From Oxyruncus cristatus (taxonomy: Eukaryota; Chordata; Aves; Passeriformes; Cotingidae), in assembly GCA_013399855.1 (NCBI GenBank), contig VXAY01002462.1, positions 461,095 through 525,094 on the forward strand: a DNA stretch of 64,000 bases. The letters run 5' to 3'. The position numbers were made by a program, and so were the translations under genes. Shown in pieces: positions 11,601-23,600 of this stretch; within the stretch, counting starts at the first letter, position 1; every line of letters begins with the position of its first letter. The notes beneath the pieces are model-generated. The model saw only the letters and a program-made list of their open reading frames with translations. It was not told the origin of the DNA and did no database searches.

Positions 11601-14600
11601 TGCTTGCCTTATGTTGTGCTCCTGTGCACAGATAGTTCAGTACATCCTCTGTTGTAGGCTTTTTGTAGCTTGATTGGCTGTGCTTGTGTGAGAAGGAAGA
11701 CCAGGCTGCTGGTCAGGGTACGAGGGACTGTTGCTTACTCTGTACTCTGCAGCAAGCAGAGCATGTTAAACTGTGAGCTTGTGGGGCTCGAGTCATTCCA
11801 CGGTAGTTGCCTACGTGCCAACTGTCAGCCTGTGGAAAATACAAAGTAGGTTTAGCTGTGACCTATGTTTGTGTTTTGGAGACAAGAAGAAGTTGGGGAG
11901 ACTGTTGGGATAGTGGCAGAACTAGGTTAGAGCCTGTAGTGTTTGGAGAACGTGAGTAGCCATCTTCTCCCTCATCAATGGATGGATGGAATGAAGAGAT
12001 TCCTCTGTGATTACTGGCTAGAGTGAGCTTAGCTTACCCTGGTGCCCTTTGCTGTAATGCTTTTAACCAGAGTCTGCTAAACATAAAAGGAGATCCATTG
12101 ATTCCTTTTCAAGCCAAAACAGGAAATACCATCTGGATGCAGGTAGGGGTTATCTTCTACATTTAGTCCAGGGAATAAGTTGAATGTCCCTTAGCTTTGA
12201 ATGGATTTAATAGATAAGTCTCTTTTACTTCAGGGTAGGATTTATTTTCATCTCCTTCTCTTGAGCAGAAGGTTTATGGCCTCTGCATGGCCATCTGTCC
12301 CACTTGCAGGAATTAGCAAAGACTTACTCTGGGATCCAGCCACTACAGTCCAGGATAGTGCTAACAAAGCTCTGTGAGGAGATGAGTCTTCTCAAAACTT
12401 CTAACATAGTAGGCAACCATTCCATAGTCCCCAGCAGTCAAATGGGATGTAGGGCTATTTATTGTGGTTCCTTACTTGCTGAGACTTTAATCAGTGGGTC
12501 AGTTGGTTTGTCTTTCACTTTCCAAGATTACGTTTGATATATAGGAGACAAATGTGTCCACACAGGCTGGTTTATAAAATATGCTTCATCTGTTCCTCTT
12601 CTCTTTTCAGGGGTGTCCAGCCCTTTAAAAGACCAAGTCAACTCTGCTTCTAGGTTAGTGTGTCACGTAGTCCGTTTCCCTCTGCTAGGATTTTGATAGC
12701 TGAACTTTTAATTGCATATCAACGCCTTGGTTGAGAGATGTTGCACTTGGTAAGAGTTGAAAAATGTGAGGGAAAGGAAGTTGGTTAAAGACAAACAGTT
12801 TTTTTCAGTTTGTTTCGTAGAAGATTTTGTTCATCTGTGTGTCAAAACAGCTTAGTTTAAGATCGTTTTGCAAGTAGCCAATGCAATATATTTAAATTAT
12901 TGATTTTCAGTTTAAGAAAATGGAAATGTCTGCTTAGTTTTGGGAATTCATAAAAACCTACTGCATTTCTCTGATTGCGTGGAACTGTGAAGTTCTCGAG
13001 CTTTCCTCTTGCACTAGGAGTGTAACCATCTGTTTCTTACCAGTTTTTGACCATTGCTCATGTTCACTGTTCGTAGTGAGCATGATAAGGTTTAAGTAAG
13101 CTTCTGCTCTTGTCTGCAGCACTGCTGTTTGTCAACTGTGCTTATACCTAGGCTGCATCCCAGGAATGTTTCTGTCAGTTCTGGAAATACCTGGCACTTG
13201 ATGCTTGCTGCTACAGCGTTTTGATAAGTTGCTGCAGGGTAATACAGGAGTTACCAACGTCTTAGACACTGTTCCTTAGCCCATTCCAGTCTTGGGTTAA
13301 TCCTGCTAGCTCTCTGATGTTCAACCCATGTTGTCCAAAGGGGTGAAAAAAGAGAGTGACACCATTGCAGGTTTTTGTTGAGGAGAAAGGTTGATTGCCA
13401 CACATTCCCCTCTGCATTGTTTAAAAAATTGACATGTAAAGCTGTCTGGGTAACTAATGGGTATGACTTTGTAACATAGGCTGCAACAGAACCTTGGGGG
13501 ACAAAACCACAAATTTGATTATATCTTTTCACTCACAAGTTAATCCATAGAAAGATTTCTTGTGCATTAGAAGTTGTAACTGAGTTGACTGTGAGTCGTT
13601 TCATATTTTCTTAATGTTTCATTTTCTACTTTGCTTAATGTATGTCCCAGGTACACGTGGGTTGGGTAGCATGTTTTATTTTCACGGTATATACCCACTG
13701 CTCACAGTATATACCCGTAGCACTTTAATGAAGTTTAACTTCTGAATGTCACCCTTGAAATGGAAATCTTCAGCTTTTGTGAAATAAGTTCAGAATTCTA
13801 CTTAAAAACATTTTAACAATGTTGTGTTGTCTTGCTTTGTATGGAACAAGCTAGGGAATTCAGAGATGAGGATGGAAGGCTGATGCTGACTCCCAAATAT
13901 TCAGGTCCTGTTTGCCCACCGAACAGATGATTACTGTTTTTGGTCTTGGTGGCTGGTTTCTCTTACCCTTGTAAATCAAAGGGATACTTTTAATGTTACA
14001 TTTGAAGTTAATAGTTCTTTAAGATTATGCCAGGTATCAGAATTAAGAATTCCCAAAGCAGGGCTAACTAAATATACTGAGTTAAAAGTGAATATATGTA
14101 ACATTTTACTCTGTTACAAGAGTGTGTAGGAAACTTGTATGATTGCACATTTTTTTCATTAAGCTGTATATCTGGACACAAATAATGCTGATTTTTTTAA
14201 TCTTTCTTGTAAACTAGGCAAATGGTGGCTCGAAGCTTGCTGGACACTTTGAAAGAAGTCAGTGACGATGAAAGAGATTGTATTGCTGTGTTGGAGAGAA
14301 TCAGCAAATTAGCTGATGATTCAGGTAGGTAGCATTAAAGATTTTATTGGGTTAATGTGGGAAAGTCAGAAGTGTTGAACCTGTGTTCAACACAGGACCA
14401 GTAAGTTCTTTCTCATCTTCAGTATTCAAACTAGACTTCTGCAAATTCAATAAAATACTGTAAAACTTAATTTCTCTAAACCATACCCCAAAGAGGACTC
14501 TTTTCCTTAGTACTCTTGTCAACAGAATAAAACCCCTTCAAAATGTAGGATTGCCACTTTCCAGCAGTACGTTTTGAATAACTTTTGTGAGGTACATTTT

Positions 14601-17600
14601 CTGCTCAGTAGGTCTATGTGATTATTTTAGCTTTGTAGATAAAGATTAATTTCTTGCCTTGAAAATAAACTTGAAAAACATCTGTGCAAAACTTCCATAA
14701 GTTTGGATAGAATTTAAATGCTGAAGTTGTTCTTTTAGACCCTTTTGGGAAACCACTTGTGAAGGTAAGAGAGGCAACAGGAATTGGTAAGCAAGATGAA
14801 AATACCGTTAAATCACAGAATGGTTTAGTTTGGAAGTGGCCTACCATGGACAGGGACATCTTCCATGAGACCAGATTGTCCAAAGCGCCATCCAACCTGA
14901 TCTTGAACACTCCAAAGATGAGGCATCCACAACTTCTGGGCAACCTGTTCCAGTGCCTCACTGTTTTCATAGTGAGGAATTTCTGCTTTATATCGATTCA
15001 AAACCTACTTTCTTTTAGTTTGAAGCCATTACCCCTTATCCTGTCAGTACATGCCCTTATAAAACATTCCTCTCCAGCTCTCTTGTAGGCCCCCTTCAAG
15101 TACTGGAAGGCTGCAATATGGTCCCCCCAGAGCCTTCTCTTTTCAGGCTGAATAACCCCAACTCTATCAGCCTTTCCTCACAGGACAGGGGCTCCTCTGA
15201 TCATCTTTGTGGCCTCCTCTGGACTCACTGCTACATGTCCATGTCCTCCTCATGTTGGGGCCGCAGAGCTGGACACAGCACTCCAGGTGGGGTCTCAGAA
15301 GAGCGGACTAGAGCAGCAGAACCCCCTCTGTTGGTCATGCTGCTTTGGATGCAGCCCACATTACAGTTGGCTTTCTGGGCTGTGAGCACACATTGCTGGC
15401 TCGTGTTGAGCTTCTCATCAACCAACAACTCCAAGTCTGTCTCCTCAGGGCTGCTCTCAATCTGTTCTCCACACACCCTGTATTGATACCGGGGGTTGTC
15501 CTTACCCAGGTGCAGGACCCTGTACTTGGTCTTGTTGAACTTCATGAGGTTCCCATGGGCCCACTTCTCAGGCATGTAAAGCTCCCTATTGATGTGATCC
15601 CTTCCCTCCAGCATGTCAGCCGCACCACACAGCTCGGTGTTGTCGGCAAACTTGCTGAGGGTGCACTCAATCCCACTGTCCATGTCACCGACAAAGATGT
15701 TACACAGAGCTGGTCCCGACACTGACGCCTGAGGAGCTGCAATCATCACTGACCTCCCTTTGGATATCGAGCCATTGACCACAGTTCTTTGAGTACGACC
15801 ATCCAGTCAATTGCTTATCCATGGAGTGGCCCATCTGTCAAATCTGTGTGTCTCCAGTTTAGAGACAAGGATGTAAAAAGATAGAGCATCAAATGCTTTG
15901 CACAAGTCCAGGTTGATGACGCCAGTTGCTCTTTCCTTATCTACCGCTGATATAACTCCATTGTAGAAGGCCACGAAATTTGTCAGGCATGCTTTGACCT
16001 TAGTGAAGATCTGTTGGCTTTTACAAGTCACTTCCTTATTTTCCATGTGCCTCGGCACAGTTTCCAGGAGGATCTTTGCCACGATCATACTAAGCACCAA
16101 GGTGAGACTGGCACGCAGTTGCCTGTGTCTTCCTTTTTTCTCTTTTTAAAAGTAAAAGTTTTGTTTTCCCTTTTCCGGTTAATGGGAACTTCACTGGACT
16201 GCACAGTTCTAAAATATGATGGATAGTGGCTTAACTGCTTCCTCCACCAGTTCCTTCAGGACCTGCGAGTGCATTGCATCAGGTCCTGTGGACTTTTGCA
16301 CTTTCAGGTTCCTTAGATGACCTCGACCCTAATCTTCTTCAGTGAGCAGTTATTCATTCTCCCAGTCCCCATCTTCCCCTTCTGTGACTTGGCTGCTGTG
16401 GCTGGAGCACTTGCCAGTGAAGTCTGAGGCAAAAAAGTTGTTGAGTACCTCAGCCTTCTCCATGTTGTGGGTAATTGGGTCTCCCACTTCCTTCTGGAGA
16501 GGGCCCACATTTTTCCTAGTCTTCCTTTTATCACTGATGTACTTGTTGTCCACCCAACCAGATTTAATTCTCTCAGGGTTTTAGCTTTCCTACCCTGATC
16601 CCTGTCTGCTCAGACAATTTTTCTGTATTCCTCCTAGGCTTTCTGTCCCTGCTTCTACACTCTGTAAGCTTCCTTTTTAGTTTGAGTTTGTTCAGAGCTC
16701 ATTGTTTATCTATGCAGGCCTCCTGGTGTTTTTACCTGACTCCTTTGCTGGGATGCATTGTTCCTGCACTTGGAGGAGGTGATTCTTTAATATTAACCGA
16801 ATTTCTTGGACCCCTCCTTCCTCCAGGGCTTTATCCCATGGTACTCTACCAAGCAGATCGCCGAAGAGGCCAAAAGTCTGGTCTCCTGAAGTCCAGGGTA
16901 GTGAGCTTGCTCTGCACCCTCCTTGCTGTGAGAAAGACATCTCTGTAGATACAGTGTGTCTGTTGCTAAATGATGTCGTGGGACTGCTGGGTGTTTTGGA
17001 ATAAAGAACAAAAGCAGGAGAATAAGGAAAACCAAATGTGGAAGAAAAGAAGTGCTTAAAAAGTGTGATGGGTGATTGGATGAAGGGAAAAATGATGTGG
17101 ACAGAGCTGCAACAAAATTGCAGCTTAAAGATGCTTTAGAAAGAATTCAGTGTAGCTGATACAGTTGAAACACCAGAAGGAAGAAAGGCTTTAGCAGCAA
17201 AACATCAGAAAGAATCTGAAGGTCATTGTTTTGTTATTGTATGAGTGCTGTGGAGAGAAACTTGTGTTAAATTTCAAATTGGAAGAAAATGTTTCTTCTG
17301 TTTAACGTCTGTTGATTTTTCTCCCTTCTGAAACTGCAGAACAAATTGCTTTCTAAGGGTAAAGATATTCTGCTGATTTCTGTTATTCTGTTGTTGCTGT
17401 CTTAATTTGAAATGCCTGTTTTTATTTTTCTGAGGGAATGTCGTTTAGCCAAGAAAAATAGCCTGTTGTAAGGATTACAAAATTGTATTGAGTATCTCTC
17501 CAAGGATTCTTTAAGCGGGAAAAGAAGTCACTATTCACTTACAATAAAATGTGTCTTTAATGGAGAACACTGGCATGCTACTGTTTCTAAAGTGCTTTCC

Positions 17601-20600
17601 TAGCAAAGCTCTGCTACTGAAATCTGCATATACAGTGGCTGTTTGTGTGGTCCTGTGAACAGTTTGGAGCATCAGAAACTTTATGAAGCTTCAGTTCAAT
17701 TTATAACATGGGACAAATATGTCCAGGGGAAAATTGTCCCTTGCAGCAACTTTGTAGCCTTAGGCTGTTCATTGGTGACCAGCTAAGTGTGTCAAATTGA
17801 AGTTTGTTTTGGCAGAAATGTAGTGCAAGCCAAGAGTTGAGCTCAAATCAATTTGTTGCCTTTAACAAGGGTGGAGTACATTTTTAGTCAGGGTTGATAT
17901 TTTCTCAGCGTCAGTAAAAGCAGCAGTTCAGGCTTTTCCTGCATTGTAGAAGTTGTCTCAGATCTGCCAAACTAGTAGCACTGGATTCTGCATCTGCCCC
18001 ACAAATTAAATTTCTGCAAACTTAACTGTGAGTCTTGTGCCTCAAGCAGTTGCAGTATTGGACTTAGCTGGTTTCGGTAAGACAGGTTATTAGAATATAC
18101 TTGTGTCTTAAGCCATGTGAAAATTCGTTAGGGAGCTAGATCTGCTTTGTATCTTCTTAATAAATGTGTTTGAATGTTATTCATACTGCAGCACAGTGGG
18201 CTCTAATTTTTTTAGGGGGAAGGTTTGGTTTTGTTGTGTGGTTTGGAGCTCGCTTTTGTGTGTGTGTTTAAAGTTGCTATTACTAGACTTGTTAATTTTT
18301 GTCTTACCTGATGCTGACTTTCCATTTACAATATTTTTTCCAATTTATCTGTAAAATATAAAAGCCCCTGAATTTGGAATAAGAAAACATTGTAAATGTA
18401 TCTGTGTGTTTTAACTTGCTTGGTTAGAGCCAGATATTTGTATGGTTAGAGCCATCCTGCAGTCAAGCCTTTTGCATAAATAACGAAAAATAAAAACAAA
18501 CTTGGAAAGTCAAACTAAACTCTGACTAAGTACAGGTCTTCTCATTTCTAATTGCTGATACTCATTAGTCTTATGCCTATTCTTATAACGTTTGGAAGTA
18601 TTTGTCTTGTCTTGCCAAATCAAATCACAGAAAGTGAGGTACTTTCCTATTTTTGGCAGTAGTTGTTATAATGAAGTTGGAATTGAAGAGTGTACCCAGC
18701 ATACACAACACCCAACTACAGCAATGAAGACAAACACTGGTGTTTTTCAGTCCTGAACTCTGGACTTCCCTATTGTCTTTGGTACTGAGTTCTTTAGAGT
18801 AGTTACAGCTGAGATACCTTGTATTGCTTCTGCATTTGCTGTTTAATCACTTTGTAATTTCTCTATTTCTTTAAGGATATTAGGTATAACTTTCTACTTA
18901 AATGTTTTTTATGGCGTCTTTGAATCTATCCAAGTCTCAGTGCTTGGCAAATGTGAAGTTATCCCCCGTAAACCCTTGTTAAGCATAAAATGCTTATCTT
19001 TGTGTTAGAACAGCTGGGTCTTCTTCGTTCTCAAATGTAGACTAGCCAGACTTGTGGGAGCTTGAACAAGGGCCTTGTGTCTGATTTTTTCGCTTGAGTA
19101 AATTAGTATAATTCAAACTTTTTGTTTTGCTACCAGTTGTGAGTGGCCTAGATGCTACAAGATTTCATCATTGTGTGCTGAAGTGTGATTAACTGGCTTT
19201 GAAATTTAGCCTCAGACAGGATTATGGTAGTATTGGCATTTTGTTTAATGTGCTTGTAAGAGGCACCAGAAGCTTTACATCTTATTTTCTGAGGGCTCTT
19301 AAAAAGCCTGTTGTCCTAATCTCTAAAATATGTATGGTAATTTAATGTAGTATGAAATACATACCTATAGGTATCTTTCTAAAGAAATGATGGCAGAAAA
19401 GCAATGTGATGTCCTGAAGAACTGGTGATTTTTTTCACTTGCATATAGACAACTAGAATTGTTTTTCTTCTAATGAAAAGTAGTACCTTTACTGGGAAGA
19501 ATCAGTTGTGAATGCAGTTTGCAAAACAAACTGATTTTAAAAACAATTATTAGACTAATTGGTCATTAAGTTTTGAAACTCTGTAATCAGGCTTAATGTG
19601 GATGGCCTCACAAGCTTAATTACTTAATAGTGTGCTTAAATGGTTTTACTAGGGTAGGTTCAATTACTGCTGTTGGTATGGTGAGGGATGCCAGCAATAC
19701 CTGTTGAATAGCACATACTGCAGCATTTCATTTAAAAAAATCTTCATATATAAGCAATATTAATGGCAATGCTAATATTTGCCTTTCCCAGCTGTCACTA
19801 TCTCCAGCTGTGTTCTCTTCTACATCTTCATGTTTCAGGATTTTCTGTACCTCATCTCCCACCTCCTGCTAAGCTAAGAATTTTTTCCTATGGTTGATAT
19901 AAACCTCTTTTGTCTCTCCATGCATCTGATGGGTGACTAACGGTGACTGTACTCTCTCTCATTAGTCTGTATTTCATTCCTTGCTGTACCAGTGAGTAAT
20001 GAAATCCATTTTTGGCTACTGAGAGAAAAGAACCTGACTACTGAAGCAGCACACGTGTCAGACAAATCAGCCTTTCTGCTGGACTCCTAAGATAAAAGGG
20101 TCGGGCCCTGATGACAGTGTATTTCTACTTGTCTAGGTTTTCTTTTGTCTTAAAAAAAAAAGGTAGGAAAGTTGGAGGGAAAGATGAAACGAGAAATGAG
20201 AGAAATCGAAAAACAAAATATGGGTGTCAGTAGAAGGCAAAAAAGAAGGAAAGGGAAAGCTATATTTGGGTAAGAAGAGGTTAGATAAAGTTTGAACGAC
20301 GGACTGTAGAATTTATTTAAATTTGTCTTTGCTCGTGCAAGTGATATTCACCTTGAGAACAGTCATGGACACAATCCCAGTACTACTGGCCATGCTGTTG
20401 GCAGATCAGCATCTTGGTATGCTGTGGATCTTATATTCAGATGAATACAGAAATGGGAATCTATATAGGGAAGGGTGTAAAGGTGTTTTCTGCTCTACTT
20501 ATTTGTCTCTAGAACATATAAATCGATATTTTTGTTGTCTTTTGCCAAATTCAATGGAATGAAGCTGAGTGTGTGTATGAGGTGTTAGGTTGGCTCTTAG

Positions 20601-23600
20601 GAAAAGGTTTTTCATGCAGAGGATGGTTAGGTGCTGGAACAGGCTCCCCAGGGAAGTGGTCACAACACCAAGCCTGACACAGCTCACAAAGCATTTGGAT
20701 GACACTCTCAGGCACATGATATGATTCTTGGGATGATCCTGTGCAGGGTCAGGAGTTGGACTTTGATGATCCTTCCAACTCAGGATATTCTGTGACTCTG
20801 TGAGTTGGTTTTTTGTTTTTGTTTTTTTTTTAAAGAGGGAAAGTGTTAATGCAAAGCTGTGCACTTGCACCTTTCCTTCTTGCTCACAACCCTTAATAAG
20901 AACAAAAAGCAATATTCTTCATATTTAGATATACTTAAAGCATTCATCACAATTGTCATTTAAAGTGACACTAACATCATCAGTAGTTATTCTTCATATT
21001 ACAACACAAAAACCTTATAGCCCTGCACAAATGTAGTGGAAATTCACTACTGCTTGTATTCCAGAATGGTCATATTGGGATAATGAAAGCTTTGCAGACT
21101 TTATTCTAAATACTGGACATTGTTGCAGAATAAAGCATCCTGAAATAAATCTCGTTATAAGGTGGCTCTGGAATAATTACTTCGTTTACAAGTAACTGTT
21201 CTGGAGTAATTAGTTGGTATTATACCATGCAATAATCCCTTTATAATTTCCAGTATAGAGCTAACTGCGGTGCTTTACTTCCTCATAGCTGAAGTGAAAT
21301 ACAGAAGCTTCAGCAGGGATGAAACACATTTATATAAGAAAGCTTGAGTGTATGTGCTACTAGTAGGTAGGTGAACCTGTTGGCACTTTACTTACATGAG
21401 AGGTGGTGTCAAATTCTAGGGAATGTAAGTTTTTTCATGAATGAAGAAACAGTTAATTACTTCTATGATTTTGGACTCAGTTTAGGATGTTGATTTAAGT
21501 GGTGATTTCTGAAATAGTTAAAATTGAAGGTTTATGTGTGCAGATCAAAGTCTGCCCAGGCTCTGGAGATGTTGGTTGGAACATATTGTTGGTTTCATGT
21601 GGTTTCATGCTGGAAATCAAGAGAGGTAGAACTGTGTCATTTTATTCAGGCAACTTCTTTTCAAAATAGTTTCACAAACAGAAGAAATGGAAGTCTATTT
21701 TCAGTGTCCTTTGTCATTCTCTTAATTTTGCTGGATTTCTAAAACTCAGTTCAGTATAATTCTGTCAAGAATACGCAAGAGCTGACAGAGTGAAATAAAA
21801 TGTTAATGAGTAAGAAAAGCAAGCATGAATTTGCTTCTTGAGATCTGGCTTTTTTATATTAGTACTTATAAGTTTTTGTTTTGACAAATTGCAGAGGTTT
21901 TTTTTCTGGTACATTGCTACTTTAAGTCATAGACTTATACTTTCAGGAGTTAGTTTGAAAAGAGCAGCATTTAAAAATACTTCCTCTGCCAAACAGAAAA
22001 ATACTCTTCCAGGCAAGTATTATGGAGAACAAAACTGTACATAGTGATTTTTCCAGAGTGCCTAAAATAGAAACTTGACATGAAGCAAAATGCTCCACCC
22101 AGATTTTGTTTATACTTTGTGGAAACCTGGCTGTATTGTATACTGCAAGAAAATTTGTAATGCAGTATTCCCCAGCTGGATGCTCTTATGCTTTAAGAAG
22201 CTGCATGTAATAATTTTAACTCATACTGCCATGCTCCCTTCGCTGTGCTGATAACTGGGCTGGTTTTGGCTGAGGTGGAGTTAATTTTCTTCATAGTAGC
22301 TAATATGGGCCCATGTTTTGGACTTGTGCTGGAAGCAGTGCTTAAGCTGCCTTAAATTTAGGAGTAAGGAAAGTAACAACTCCGGATGATGCCTGTGTCC
22401 TCTCTGTGAATGTGAGAGGAATGTGTTCACTGCTTCTCGTGGACAGGCAGGTGTTCGGCCATCCCCAGGGGAACAGGGCTCCATCATGCATTGCAGTGAC
22501 TGGGGAAGATGAACACCACCACTCTGAAGGTTGCCCCCTTTCTCCTTCTTCTCCAGCTCTTTATGCGAAGCATGACACCATATGGTATGGGATGTTCCTT
22601 TGGTCCATTGGGATTGACTGTCCTGGCTGTGTCCCCTACCAGCTCCTCATGCATCTCCAGCCTGCTTACTGGTGGGGTGATGTGAGAGGCAGAAGAGGTC
22701 CTGGCTTTGTGTAAGCACTGATAAGCAGTAACTAAGACATCCCTGAAATATCCACACTGTTTCCAGCAAAAATCAAAAACATGGCCCTGTACCAGCTACT
22801 ATGAAGAAAATTAACACTGTCACAGCCAAAACCAGTACAATGATCAAACCGTAGATTTGATTATAAACAACAGAGAAGTTTAAACTGAAGTGGTAGACAC
22901 TGTCATGTGTTGAAGCCTGCTGGAATCTGTGCTTGGAGCTGCCACTTGTTTAAGCTAAAGACAAAGCTGAGGAATAGATGAAGGGAACGAGAAAGCTCTC
23001 CAGTGTATTTTTTTGGCATTGTTGCTTGGGTCTTGAGGAAACATAATGAAAAAAAAAAAAAAGCTCTACTGTAACAGCATCAGACTGCAAGATTAGGCTC
23101 TATTCAGTACACACTGGAACATATGCTTCAGCCTTTGGGAGAATTGAGCTCTTATCTAAATTGGTAAGCTTAAGGTTCAGGTTCTTGCATAGCAGCAGTA
23201 ATTCCCCAGAGCAGCACAAACCCCTTTTGATAGCGAATTATGGTGTTGTGTTACACAGCCAGTTACGTGCACAGTGCTCACTTGTTTGTTGGTTTGAATT
23301 GACCTTGCACAGATCGCAGAGCCGTGTACTTAAAAGTTAGGGAATGTAAGAGCTAAGGTGACTTTACAGTTCTAACTCATTCCTGGGCATTAATTTTTCA
23401 AATCTTTAATTGCATTATCTCATCTGCCTGTGTTCCGCACTAAGCCAGAGCTTACTTAGTAGCTCAGGAAGAAAGGGGCTCACTTTACATCTGCAGATCT
23501 TCAGTATTGTCAGGCAGCTGACATAAGTGCTGCATAATAGATGAACCCTGTTCTGAACGAAAGAGGATCTTATGTTTTTGGTGCACGTTGCTCTCTCTTA

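Larger units (their letters stand above)
5685..14217 (+). other. PPP4R1: Intron a-b (8.5 kb)
   Basis: No coding sequence was recognised. It holds a C-rich tract at 6239-6262, T runs near 7137-7152 and 7650-7668, a short CR1 3' end near 10,150-10,190, the striking inverted-repeat cluster at 11,274-11,400, and a 20-bp-period duplication of CACRGTATATACCC at 13,683-13,716. The remainder looks like ordinary unique intron. Confidence 0.85.

Noticed and set aside
15118..15725. Plus-strand ORFs of 122 and 126 codons
   Set aside because: They are the antisense shadow of the CR1 reverse-transcriptase region.
22406..22714. 102-codon ORF inside the LTR-like element
   Set aside because: It is antisense to the LTR body and has no resemblance to retroviral proteins. 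It is a chance opening in repeat DNA.
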